NCBI RefSeq assembly: GCF_031119625.1 | Contig: NZ_JAVHZV010000010.1 | Coordinates: 248,001 to 312,000 of the forward strand | Source of the DNA: Pseudomonas sp. G34 | Lineage (GTDB): Bacteria > Pseudomonadota > Gammaproteobacteria > Pseudomonadales > Pseudomonadaceae | Length of the DNA: 64,000 nt | Reading direction: 5' to 3' | Part shown: one piece after another, positions 56,546 through 64,000 of the stretch | Layout of the letters: each line of letters opens with the position of its first letter | Numbering within the stretch: the first letter of the stretch is position 1 | The notes under the pieces: generated by a model | Told to the model about the DNA's origin: nothing | The model's input: the letters and a program-made list of their open reading frames with translations, nothing else | Database searches by the model: none | Program-made: the position numbers and the translations under genes

Positions 56546-56551
56546 ATTATG
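56546..56551 (-). promoter_or_regulatory. Possible -10 of the cobGHIJ transcript
   Basis: CATAAT on the minus strand lies about 25 bases before the riboswitch. No good -35 was found at 16-18 bases, so confidence is low. Confidence 0.35.
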
Positions 56552-56623
56552 CCCGCTTTGCCCGCCGGGATGAAAAGCCGCCTCGTCGGATGCTAGCCAT
56601 GCCCTACGAATCGCGGGCCTGAG

Positions 56624-56652
56624 CAGGGTGGACAACGCTGTTTTTGTCCACC
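56624..56652 (+). repeat. REP-like unit upstream of cobL
   Basis: CAGGGTGGACAACGC ends in TTGTCCACC, complementary to its own GGTGGACAA. Related to the REPIN at 56710 with a divergent first base. Confidence 0.55.
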
Positions 56653-56709
56653 AGGTGCACAGGTTCAGCAGCGGACGCGAAGCGTCCTGAGCGGCATTCC
56701 CACGCAGAC

Positions 56710-56785
56710 GTAGGGTGGCCGACGCTCCATCCGTCCACCGTTCCAGCATTGCAAAGGTGGACAAGAAGAGCATTGTCCACCCTAC
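56710..56785. repeat. REPIN upstream of cobL
   Basis: A forward unit GTAGGGTGGCCG..GTCCACC (56710-56739) and an inverted unit (56756-56785, ends TGTCCACCCTAC) face each other across 16 bases. Same GTAGGGTGG family as at 47224-47534. The gap 56185-56849 is otherwise riboswitch and promoter. Confidence 0.7.
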
Positions 56786-56849
56786 GGAAAGCACGCTGGT
56801 TCTTTATGGCGAATGAGTACGGGTAGTTCTGATTAATGAGGAAAAACGC

Positions 56850-58055
56850 ATGACCCCCTGGCTGACCGTCGTGGGCATTGGTGAAGACGGCTACGCCGGC
56901 CTCGGCAAGGCGGCGCGGCATGCGCTGCTGGCGGCCGAGCAGGTGGTCGGCAGCGAGCGCCAGCTGGCGCTGTTGCCGCATTGCATCCGTGCCACGCGCC
57001 TGCCCTGGCCGAAGCCATTTTCCCTGGCACCGGTACTCGAGAAGCGCGGTACGCCGGTCTGTGTGCTGGCCAGCGGTGACCCCATGTTCTTCGGTGTCGG
57101 CGTCAGCCTGGCCCGCGAGCTGGCCCCGGGGGAGCTGCGCATCCTGCCGGCACCGTCGTCCGTGTCCCTGGCCGCGGCGCGCTTGGGTTGGCCGCTGCAG
57201 AGCACGCCGGTGGTGTCGCTGGTGGCTCGGCCGCTGGCAGCGTTGCAGGCGCAGGTTCACCCTGGCGTGCGTCTGCTGGTGTTGAGCAACGATGGTCAGA
57301 GCCCCGCAGCCATCGCCGAGCTGCTGCGTGAACGGGGCTTCGGCCCCAGCCGGCTAAGCGTGTTCGAGCACCTGGGCGGCGAGCATGAGCGGCGTATCGA
57401 TGGGCTGGCCGACGGCTGGTCGCTGGCGCGTGCGGCGGATCTCAATCTGGTGGCCATCGAGTGCCTGGCCGGTGAGGACGCCCGCTACCTGCCGTTGACC
57501 CCCGGCCTGCCGGACGACGCCTACCGCCACGACGGCCAGCTGACCAAGCGCGACGTGCGGGCCATCACCCTGTCGCGCCTGGCGCCATCGCCCGGCGAGC
57601 TGCTCTGGGACGTCGGCGCCGGCTGCGGCTCCATCGGCATCGAGTGGCTGCGCGCGCACCCCAGCTGCCGCGCCATCGCCATCGAGGCCGATGAGGGGCG
57701 CCAGGCGCATATCGCCCACAACCGTGATGCCCTCGGCGTGCCCGGCCTGCAGCTGGTGGCCGGGCGGGCGCCCGAGGCGCTGGAGGGGTTGGCCGCGCCT
57801 GACGCGATCTTTATCGGTGGCGGCGTCACCGTGCCGGGCGTGCTGCACGGTTGCTGGCAGGCGCTCAAACCCGGTGGGCGGCTGGTCGCCAACGCCGTGA
57901 CCCTGCAGAGCGAGGCCGCACTGGTCGCCTTTCGCGGCGAGCAGGGCGGCGAGCTGACGCGCATCGAAGTCGCCCAGGCCAAACCCCTGGGCGGCTTCGA
58001 CACCTGGCGCGGCGCCCTGCCGATCACCCTGCTCGAGGTCCGCAAACCGCGATGA
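56850..58055 (+). CDS. cobL: Precorrin-6Y C5,15-methyltransferase (decarboxylating)
   Basis: 401 residues. The N-terminal CbiE-type half has [16 protein letters not shown] and [18 protein letters not shown], and the C-terminal CbiT-type half has the SAM loop [20 protein letters not shown]. It methylates C5 and C15 and removes the acetate carboxyl. It diverges from the cobGHIJ arm and overlaps cobK by ATGA. Confidence 0.94.
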   Translation: MTPWLTVVGIGEDGYAGLGKAARHALLAAEQVVGSERQLALLPHCIRATRLPWPKPFSLAPVLEKRGTPVCVLASGDPMFFGVGVSLARELAPGELRILPAPSSVSLAAARLGWPLQSTPVVSLVARPLAALQAQVHPGVRLLVLSNDGQSPAAIAELLRERGFGPSRLSVFEHLGGEHERRIDGLADGWSLARAADLNLVAIECLAGEDARYLPLTPGLPDDAYRHDGQLTKRDVRAITLSRLAPSPGELLWDVGAGCGSIGIEWLRAHPSCRAIAIEADEGRQAHIAHNRDALGVPGLQLVAGRAPEALEGLAAPDAIFIGGGVTVPGVLHGCWQALKPGGRLVANAVTLQSEAALVAFRGEQGGELTRIEVAQAKPLGGFDTWRGALPITLLEVRKPR

Positions 58056-58777
58056 GCCGCATCCTGTTGCTCGGTGGCATCGGTGAAGCGCTGAATCTCG
58101 CCCGCCGCCTTGGCCCCGAACATATCTACAGCCTGGCTGGATTGGGCAAGGTGCCTGACGACCTTGTTTGTCGGCTGCGGGTCGGCGGCTTTGGCGGTGC
58201 CGAGGGGCTGGCCGAGTTTATCCACAGGGAAGGCATCGAACTGCTGGTCGACGCCACTCACCCCTACGCGGCGCAGATCAGCCGCAACGCCGCCCGCGCC
58301 GCCGGGCAGGCAGGCATCCCCTGCTGGGCGCTGCGTCGCCCGGGCTGGACGGCGTCGCCGGGTGATGACTGGCGTGAGGTGTTCGACTGGCCGTCGCTGA
58401 TCGCCGCGCTGGGAGATTTCCAGCGGCCGCTGTTCACCCTGGGCCGCGAGCCCCTGGAGCATCTGCAGGAGATTCCTGCCCATCAGCACTGGACGGTGCG
58501 CTGCCTGCAAACCCAGCCGGCCAGCGAGCGGGCCGAGGTGATTGGGGCGCGCGGGCCCTTCAGCCTGGAGGGCGAGCGCGCGCTGTTCGCGCGGCTGAAC
58601 TGCGACGTGCTGGTCAGCAAGAACAGCGGCAGCGCCGCCACCGAGCACAAGCTGCAGGTCGCCCGCGAACGTGGCGTGCCGGTGTTGGTGCTGCAGCGGC
58701 CGTCGTTACCCGCGGTGGACCGCGAGTTCAGTGAGCCCGAAGCGCTCTGGCAGGCGTTGCAGGGGCTTGGCCTCTAG
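58052..58777 (+). CDS. cobK: Precorrin-6A reductase
   Basis: 241 residues; reduces precorrin-6A with NADPH. N-terminal [20 protein letters not shown] and [14 protein letters not shown] and C-terminal [20 protein letters not shown] are family marks. The start is the ATG at 58052; the frame reads upstream inside cobL but is not coding there. cbiD, usually near these genes in Pseudomonas as I recall, is not seen. Confidence 0.93.
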   Translation: MSRILLLGGIGEALNLARRLGPEHIYSLAGLGKVPDDLVCRLRVGGFGGAEGLAEFIHREGIELLVDATHPYAAQISRNAARAAGQAGIPCWALRRPGWTASPGDDWREVFDWPSLIAALGDFQRPLFTLGREPLEHLQEIPAHQHWTVRCLQTQPASERAEVIGARGPFSLEGERALFARLNCDVLVSKNSGSAATEHKLQVARERGVPVLVLQRPSLPAVDREFSEPEALWQALQGLGL

Positions 58778-58779
58778 CC

Positions 58780-58902
58780 GTAGCCCGCGGTAGAGCGCAG
58801 CGAAACCCGGGAACGCTCTGCCAGATGTAGGCGAATCCAAAGGTCATCCTGGGTATCGCTGCGCTCGACCCAGGCTACGAAGCTGCGCTCAATCCAGGCT
58901 AC
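58780..58902. repeat. GTAGCC-type REP cluster after cobK
   Basis: A forward unit GTAGCCCGCGGTAGAGCGCA (58780 onward, to 58811) faces an inverted unit 58848-58878 (ends CCCAGGCTAC). A third partial unit ends in CCAGGCTAC at 58902. This family differs from the GTAGGGTGG type. Confidence 0.65.
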
Positions 58903-58949
58903 GTAATGACCACGCTGTTAAACTGCCGCACTTTTTGCGGAGCTCGACC

Positions 58950-59660
58950 ATGAACGCAACGCCTTATGCCCAGGTGCTATTCGCTGGCCCGGACTTGCTA
59001 GACGGCTCGTTCGCCGAGCTGTTTCGTGGCCGCTTGGTCGAGCTGCGCGGCGCGGTGGCGCTGGCCGATATCGTCGACACCGGCGCTGGCTACGACGGCC
59101 TCTGGCAACGTGTGGGCGAGGGCAGCGGCCCGCTGCTGGTGATCGACCTGGAGCCACAGAGCAGCAGCCAGCATGTCGACTGGCTACGCGCTGAACTCGC
59201 TGCCAAGACCGATCCCGAGCGGGTATTCGTCACCAGCCTGTTCGGCCAGCTGGATGCCGATGCCGCCGGCGCTGCCTGTGCGCTGATCGAGCGCCCTGAA
59301 CTGCACCTGAGCTGTGTCGAGGTGCCGGCGCTGCCCGGCAGCCATGCCTGGTCGAAGATTCCCGCCCACGACTACCGTGTGCTGCTCTGCAACGGCCCAC
59401 GCTGCACCCGCCGTGGCGCGCTGCCGCTGTGGAAAATGTTGCGCGAGAAGGTCAAGGCAGCCGGCAAGCTGGAGTGCGAGGGCGGTGTGCATATCACCCG
59501 CACGCAGTGCCAGTTCCCCTGCGATCAGGGCCCGACCCTGACGGTTTATCCACAGGGCCATTGGTACCGGGTGCGTAGCGAAGAAGAGTTGATCCGCCTG
59601 GTCGACGAGCAGTTTGTCGCGGGCCGTGCGGTACCCGAGTTGATGATGCCGCGGCCCTGA
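58950..59660 (+). CDS. Thioredoxin-fold [2Fe-2S] ferredoxin-like protein
   Basis: 236 residues. The C-terminal third has cysteines in CNGPRCTRRGA and TQCQFPCDQGP with VYPQGHWYRV, matching thioredoxin-like 2Fe-2S ferredoxins (COG3411 type). The N-terminal part is not recognised. The ATG at 58950 with GGAG upstream is preferred over 58935. It follows cobL-cobK and may feed electrons to a corrin step, but this is only context. Confidence 0.72.
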   Translation: MNATPYAQVLFAGPDLLDGSFAELFRGRLVELRGAVALADIVDTGAGYDGLWQRVGEGSGPLLVIDLEPQSSSQHVDWLRAELAAKTDPERVFVTSLFGQLDADAAGAACALIERPELHLSCVEVPALPGSHAWSKIPAHDYRVLLCNGPRCTRRGALPLWKMLREKVKAAGKLECEGGVHITRTQCQFPCDQGPTLTVYPQGHWYRVRSEEELIRLVDEQFVAGRAVPELMMPRP

Positions 59661-59672
59661 GCGGTATTGCCC

Positions 59673-59722
59673 GTAGCCTGGGCATCCTGGATTGGTTGCC
59701 CCGGGTTACGCCTGCGGCTACG
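59673..59722 (+). repeat. GTAGCC-type REP unit
   Basis: GTAGCCTGGGCATCC begins the unit, and GCGGCTACG ends it. It fills much of the 136-base gap before the histidine kinase gene. Confidence 0.5.
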
Positions 59723-59796
59723 GCCGTTGGCATCGGCTACTCGCCCTGCGCGCGTTTCGGGCTAACATGCCGGCATCATAAGAATTCGAGTCATGC

Positions 59797-61545
59797 ATGA
59801 CCGCCCTGTTTCTGCGTTATCGCACCGTCGCCATCGTACTGCTGATCGCCATCGGTCTGGCCGCCAGCCTGTGGCTGGCCAGCCGGTATGCCGAGCAGCG
59901 CGCCTGGGCGGACCGCAGCAGCGAGGCCCATGGCCAGCTGCAGCTGTATGCGCAATCGATCCAGACCCTGGTCGATCGCTTTCGCTCGGTGCCGCAATTG
60001 CTGGCGATGGACAGCGACATCCAGGCACTCCTGCACGCGCCGGATGACCCGCAGTTGCGTGACAAGCTCAACCGCCGCTTCGAACTGCTCAACGCCGCGG
60101 CAGGTGCCAGCGTGCTGTACCTGATCGACCGGCAGGGCTCGACTCTGGCGGCCAGCAACTGGAACGAGTGGAGCAGTTTCGTTGGCAACAACTACGGCTT
60201 TCGCCCCTACTTCCAAGATGCCCTGCACCACACCTCGGGCCGTTATTTCGCGGTCGGGGTAACCACCGGGGTGCCGGGTTATTTCCTCTCCCACGCGGTG
60301 TACGACGACAACGGCGCGGTAATCGGCGTGCTGGTGGTCAAGCTCGAACTCGAGGAATTGCAGCGTGAATGGGTCGGCCAGCCTGGCGTGCTGCTGGTGG
60401 CCGACAGCTATGGCGTGGTGATTCTCAGCAGCCGCCCGGCCTGGCGGTTCCGGGCGCTGGAAGAGCTCGACGCGCTGGATCAGGCCGAGCTGGTGGAGGT
60501 GCGCAAGTATGCGGAGCGCCCCCTCGAGCAACTGGCCAGGCAGCCGGGACGCAGTTTCGATGGTGATGCCGACTGGATGATCATCGATGGCCCCGATGGC
60601 CGGCACAGCTATCTGTGGCAACGCCAGGATCTGCCCAGCGAGGCCTGGACCCTGCACCTGCTGATCGAAGAAGACAGCCTCGGCGACACCGCTCGCAGCT
60701 ATCGCCTGGCGGCGGCCGGTATCTGGCTGACGTTGGTGTTTCTGGTGCTGTTCCTGCTGCAGCGGCGCAAGAACCAGCGGCTGCAGGCCAGTATCCGGGA
60801 AAACCTCGAGCGTGAGGTGACGCTGCGTACCGCCGAACTTCGCGAGGCCCAGGAGGGCCTGGTGCATGCGGCAAAGATGGCGGCGCTGGGGCAGATGTCG
60901 GCGGCCATGGCCCATGAGATCAACCAGCCCCTGACCGCCATCCAGATGCACCTGAGCAGCCTTGGCCTGTTGCTCGACAACGGCCGTGAGGGCGATGTAC
61001 GCAGCGGGCTGGCACGCATCGACGGTCTGCTGCAGCGCATGGCCAGCCTCACCGGCCACCTGAAAACCTTCGCCCGCAAGAGCCCGGCCGGGCTCAGTGA
61101 GCGGCTGTTGCTCAGCGACGTGCTGGAGCAGGCACTGTTGCTGCTGGCGCCGCGGCTGCGCAGCGAACAGGTCGAGCTGGTGCGCGAAGTGCGCAGCGAA
61201 GCCTGGGTGTGTGGCGATGCCATCCGCCTGGAGCAGGTGATCCTCAATCTGCTCAACAACGCCCTGGATGCCATGCTCGAGCGCCCCACGCGGCGGCTCG
61301 GCGTGCAGATAGACGTTGAGGACGGGCAGTGCGTGATGCGGGTCAGCGACAGCGGCGGCGGTATTGCCGACGCGAACCTGGGCCGCGTGTTCGAGCCCTT
61401 CTTCACCACCAAACCGGTGGGCGAGGGCCTCGGCCTAGGGCTGGCGATTTCCTATGGGATCGTGCGCGATCTGGGCGGCAACCTGGAGGCTGCCAACAGC
61501 GCCACCGGGGCGGTCTTCACCCTGCGGCTGCCCAAGCATGAATGA
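59797..61545 (+). CDS. DctB-type sensor histidine kinase
   Basis: 582 residues. A membrane segment (about 9-28), a large periplasmic double-Cache domain and a second segment (about 306-326) are followed by the kinase core with phospho-acceptor His373 in AMAHEINQPLTAI, the N box NLLNNALDAML and G boxes SDSGGGI and GLGLGLAIS. It probably senses an organic acid taken up by the adjacent TRAP system. The DctD-like regulator follows. Confidence 0.9.
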   Translation: MTALFLRYRTVAIVLLIAIGLAASLWLASRYAEQRAWADRSSEAHGQLQLYAQSIQTLVDRFRSVPQLLAMDSDIQALLHAPDDPQLRDKLNRRFELLNAAAGASVLYLIDRQGSTLAASNWNEWSSFVGNNYGFRPYFQDALHHTSGRYFAVGVTTGVPGYFLSHAVYDDNGAVIGVLVVKLELEELQREWVGQPGVLLVADSYGVVILSSRPAWRFRALEELDALDQAELVEVRKYAERPLEQLARQPGRSFDGDADWMIIDGPDGRHSYLWQRQDLPSEAWTLHLLIEEDSLGDTARSYRLAAAGIWLTLVFLVLFLLQRRKNQRLQASIRENLEREVTLRTAELREAQEGLVHAAKMAALGQMSAAMAHEINQPLTAIQMHLSSLGLLLDNGREGDVRSGLARIDGLLQRMASLTGHLKTFARKSPAGLSERLLLSDVLEQALLLLAPRLRSEQVELVREVRSEAWVCGDAIRLEQVILNLLNNALDAMLERPTRRLGVQIDVEDGQCVMRVSDSGGGIADANLGRVFEPFFTTKPVGEGLGLGLAISYGIVRDLGGNLEAANSATGAVFTLRLPKHE

Positions 61546-61641
61546 TCGCAGCCGCGCTGCCTCGCTGGAGCGTGGCACGGTGCTCGCTGTCACGCGGGTG
61601 CGGCGGTGGCGTTACACTGCGGCGTCGAGCCAGGAGGTGAT

Positions 61642-62985
61642 ATGGGTGGTCAGGTAATCGTCGTCGATGATGAAGCCGCGATTCGCGAGGCGGCACAACA
61701 ATGGCTGGAATTGTCCGGCTTCAGCGTGCAGGTCTGCTCCAACGCCGCACAAGCGTTGGCATTGATCGATGTCGATTTTCCCGGCGTGCTGATCAGCGAT
61801 GTACGCATGCCCGGTACCGATGGCCTGCAGTTGCTGGGCAAGGTGGTCGAGTGTGATCGCGATCTGCCGGTGATCATGATCACCGGGCATGGCGACGTGC
61901 CGATGGCCGTGCAGGCGATCCAGCAGGGCGCCTACGACTTCATCGAAAAACCCTTCACCCCGGATCGGCTGCTCGACGTCGTGCGCCGCGCCCTGGAGAA
62001 GCGCCGGCTGGTCTGCGAGAACCGCGCCCTGCGTCAGCAGTTCGGGCTCAAGGACGGCATCGCTGCACAGCTGCTCGGTGTATCGCGGCCCATGGAGCGT
62101 CTGCGCCGGCAGATTCTCGACCTGGCCGGTACCTCGGTGAATGTGCTGATTCGCGGCGAGACCGGTTCCGGCAAGGAGCGCGTGGCGCGCTGCCTGCACG
62201 ACTTCAGCGAGCGCGCCGACAAGCCATTCGTGGCCCTCAACTGCGCGGCGATTCCCGAGCACCTGTTCGAGAGCGAACTGTTCGGCCACGAGAGCGGTGC
62301 CTTTACCGGCGCCCAGAGCAAGCGCATCGGCCGGATCGAGCATGCCGACGGCGGTACCCTGTTTCTCGACGAGGTGGAAAGCCTGCCACTGGCGCAACAG
62401 GTCAAGCTGCTGCGCGTGTTGCAGGAAAAGACCCTGGAACGACTGGGCTCGAACCGCAGCATTCGGGTCGACCTGCGGGTGATCAGCGCGGTCAAGCCCG
62501 ATCTGCTCGACGAAGTGCGCGCCGGGCGTTTCCGGGAGGATTTGCTCTACCGCCTGAACGTCGCGACCTTGCAGATTCCCCCGCTGCGTGAGCGCCGCGA
62601 GGACATCTCGCTGCTCTTCGAACATTTCGCCGCCCAGGCTGCGCAGCGGCATGGCCGCAGCCTGGAGCCGTTGACGCCGGCCGAACTGGCCAACCTGTTG
62701 GGCCATGACTGGCCAGGCAACGTGCGGGAGCTGATCAACGCTGCCGAGCGCCACGCCCTGGGCCTGAGCGGCTCCAACCAGGAAGACGCCGAGCAATCGC
62801 TGGCCCAGCAGATGGAAGCCTTCGAGGCGCAATGTCTGCACAACGCCTTGCTGCGCTGCCGTGGCAGCATCCTGCAGACCATGGAGCTGCTGCAGCTGCC
62901 GCGGCGCACCCTGAACGAGAAGATGCAGCGCCATGGCTTGCAGCGCAGCGCCTACCGGCCTGCGGGTAGTCCCGACGAAGAATGA
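61642..62985 (+). CDS. DctD-type sigma-54-dependent response regulator
   Basis: 447 residues. Receiver D53 and K103, AAA+ Walker A GETGSGKE (172-179), sigma-54 contact loop GAFTGA (219-224), Walker B FLDE (241-244) and a C-terminal Fis-type helix-turn-helix. The ATG at 61642 has the very strong SD AGGAGGTGAT. It would activate the sigma-54 promoter at 63085 that precedes the TAXI binding-protein gene. Confidence 0.92.
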   Translation: MGGQVIVVDDEAAIREAAQQWLELSGFSVQVCSNAAQALALIDVDFPGVLISDVRMPGTDGLQLLGKVVECDRDLPVIMITGHGDVPMAVQAIQQGAYDFIEKPFTPDRLLDVVRRALEKRRLVCENRALRQQFGLKDGIAAQLLGVSRPMERLRRQILDLAGTSVNVLIRGETGSGKERVARCLHDFSERADKPFVALNCAAIPEHLFESELFGHESGAFTGAQSKRIGRIEHADGGTLFLDEVESLPLAQQVKLLRVLQEKTLERLGSNRSIRVDLRVISAVKPDLLDEVRAGRFREDLLYRLNVATLQIPPLRERREDISLLFEHFAAQAAQRHGRSLEPLTPAELANLLGHDWPGNVRELINAAERHALGLSGSNQEDAEQSLAQQMEAFEAQCLHNALLRCRGSILQTMELLQLPRRTLNEKMQRHGLQRSAYRPAGSPDEE

Positions 62986-63000
62986 GCGGAATCTTGCCGG

Positions 63001-63015
63001 TTGCCTGAGCGGCAA
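63001..63015. promoter_or_regulatory. Possible DctD-type upstream activator site
   Basis: TTGCC-N5-GGCAA is a perfect short inverted repeat, about 85 bases upstream of the sigma-54 promoter. The distance suits an enhancer for the regulator encoded just upstream. Confidence 0.4.
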
Positions 63016-63084
63016 TCGGCGAGGTTTCGCTGGTTTTCGCCGGTCCCGGACAACGCGGCCGCTCTAACACGGTGGTTACAAGGC

Positions 63085-63101
63085 CTGGCACGGCATCTGC
63101 A
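63085..63101 (+). promoter_or_regulatory. Sigma-54 (-24/-12) promoter of the TAXI gene
   Basis: CTGGCACGGCATCTGCA matches YTGGCACGRNNNTTGCW with one change in the -12 box (CTGC for TTGC). GG and GC are 12 bases apart as required. It lies 140 bases before the ATG at 63239. Confidence 0.75.
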
Positions 63102-63169
63102 ATAGTCATTTGGCAACCGGCATTCGTCGACCGGTGACCAATAAAGACAACAGCCGTCATGTAGCGGCG

Positions 63170-63232
63170 TTCTCCGTGTTTTTCTGGTCATCGATCCCGA
63201 ACCGGCTCTCTGACAATAATAAGCACGGAGAA
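63170..63232 (+). promoter_or_regulatory. Potential SD-masking pair in the TAXI leader
   Basis: TTCTCCGTG (63170-63178) is perfectly complementary to CACGGAGAA (63224-63232), which contains the SD GGAG of the downstream gene. In RNA this 9-base pair could hide the ribosome site and offers a post-transcriptional control step. Confidence 0.4.
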
Positions 63233-63238
63233 ACACCC

Positions 63239-64000
63239 ATGCGACTGACCAAGCGTTTCAGCCTTCTCGCCGCTGCCGCGGCCATTACCGCCAGCACGGC
63301 GGTGTTCGCCGCACCTACCTTCATCAACGTCCTGACCGGTGGTACCAGCGGGGTTTACTACCCGATTGGCGTGGCGCTCTCGCAGGTTTATGGCAACGGC
63401 ATCGAGGGGTCGAAGACGTCGGTGCAGGCTACCAAGGCCTCGGTGGAAAACCTCAACCTGTTGCAGGCAGGGCGCGGTGAGCTGGCCTTTGCCCTCGGCG
63501 ACTCGGTGGACGATGCCTGGAAGGGTGTCGAGGATGCCGGCTTCAAGGCGCCGCTGAAGAAAATCCGCGCGATCGCCGCCACCTACCCGAACTACATCCA
63601 GATCGTCGCCAGCAAGGAATCCGGGATCAAGACCCTGGAAGACCTCAAGGGCAAGCGCATCTCCGTCGGTGCACCGAAGTCCGGTACCGAGCTCAATGCC
63701 CGGGCGATCTTCAAGGCCGCCGGCCTGAGCTACAAGGACATGGGTCGGGTCGAGTTCATGCCCTATGCCGAGTCGGTCGAGCTGATCAAGAACCGCCAGC
63801 TGGACGCCACCCTGCAGTCGTCCGGCCTGGGCATGGCGGCGATTCGTGACCTGGCGTCGATGGTGCCAATCACCTTCGTGGCGATCCCGGAAGAGGTGGT
63901 CACCAAGATCGGCAGCAGTGCCTATCAGGCCCGCGTGATTCCAGCCGGCACCTATGACGGTCAGGATCAGGACGTACCGACCGCAGCCATCATCAACATT
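63239..64000 (+). CDS. TAXI-family TRAP transporter substrate-binding subunit (partial)
   Basis: The first 254 residues; the gene runs off the right edge. A signal peptide (MRLTKRFSLLAAAAAITAST, cut after VFA) is followed by INVLTGGTSGVYYPIGVALS and LNLLQAGRGELAFALGDSVD, typical of TAXI periplasmic binding proteins. It would capture a dicarboxylate, amino acid or similar acid for a TRAP permease that should follow downstream. Control by the neighbouring DctB/DctD pair through sigma-54 is probable. Confidence 0.92.
   Translation, partial: MRLTKRFSLLAAAAAITASTAVFAAPTFINVLTGGTSGVYYPIGVALSQVYGNGIEGSKTSVQATKASVENLNLLQAGRGELAFALGDSVDDAWKGVEDAGFKAPLKKIRAIAATYPNYIQIVASKESGIKTLEDLKGKRISVGAPKSGTELNARAIFKAAGLSYKDMGRVEFMPYAESVELIKNRQLDATLQSSGLGMAAIRDLASMVPITFVAIPEEVVTKIGSSAYQARVIPAGTYDGQDQDVPTAAIINI

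Overview
The window is a stretch of a Pseudomonas chromosome spanning the replication origin. The gene order (atpIBEFHAG, parB-parA-rsmG-mnmG, mnmE-yidC-yidD-rnpA-rpmH, then dnaA-dnaN-recF-gyrB) is the classic Pseudomonas oriC neighbourhood. Base composition is GC-rich in the genes and AT-rich at the origin. Two ParB-binding parS palindromes lie inside recF. After gyrB the core order plsC-gmhB-glyS-glyQ-tag-lpxL-pilZ and trkA-rsmB-fmt-def-lysM-dprA-tsaC-qor-hemF-aroE matches, as I remember it, the PA0005 to PA0025 region of P. aeruginosa. I see no rRNA, tRNA, CRISPR array or intact insertion sequence. The species cannot be fixed from this window.

Layout. 1-4675: ATP synthase operon, read leftwards from a good sigma-70 promoter. 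4720-13646: chromosome segregation, tRNA/rRNA modification, membrane insertion and RNase P/L34 genes, all leftwards. A 728-base gap (8946-9673) between mnmG and mnmE carries DnaA boxes and an AT-rich block that resembles the one in the main origin (13736-14162). 14163-20469: rightward dnaA-dnaN-recF-gyrB. 20544-26432: a leftward six-gene cluster of lipid enzymes that I believe is accessory. 26861-31245: plsC-gmhB-glyS-glyQ. 31698-34210: rightward tag, a PPOX flavoprotein, lpxL and a PilZ gene. 34256-39675: choline-binding protein, NlpC/P60 hydrolase, a queuosine-precursor transporter under a predicted preQ1-I riboswitch, and a divergent MFS exporter/LysR pair. 39698-44227: trkA-rsmB-fmt-def block. 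44380-51709: LysM, dprA, tsaC, qor, hemF, aroE and a DpkA-like reductase. 51728-59660: cobalamin ring-modification genes in two divergent arms around a cobalamin riboswitch. 59797-64000: a DctB/DctD-like two-component system followed by a TAXI-type TRAP binding protein behind a sigma-54 promoter.

The most interesting system is the 20544-26432 lipid cluster. It encodes a CDP-alcohol phosphatidyltransferase with two altered motif aspartates, an alpha/beta hydrolase fused to a SAM methyltransferase, a PAP2-like membrane domain fused to a dual-specificity phosphatase, a small membrane protein, a PlsC-type acyltransferase and a CdsA-type cytidylyltransferase. Together these could activate, attach, dephosphorylate and methylate an uncommon phospholipid headgroup. 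The hydrolase-methyltransferase gene also carries an in-frame copy of a small inverted-repeat element, and a relative of that element lies just upstream of the cluster.

Other notable signals are the duplicated origin-like AT-rich block, the preQ1-I aptamer that overlaps a ribosome binding site, several REP/REPIN families in the intergenic gaps, and a leader that may mask the start of the TAXI gene. Function assignments come from reading motifs and remembered family features; no database search was run.
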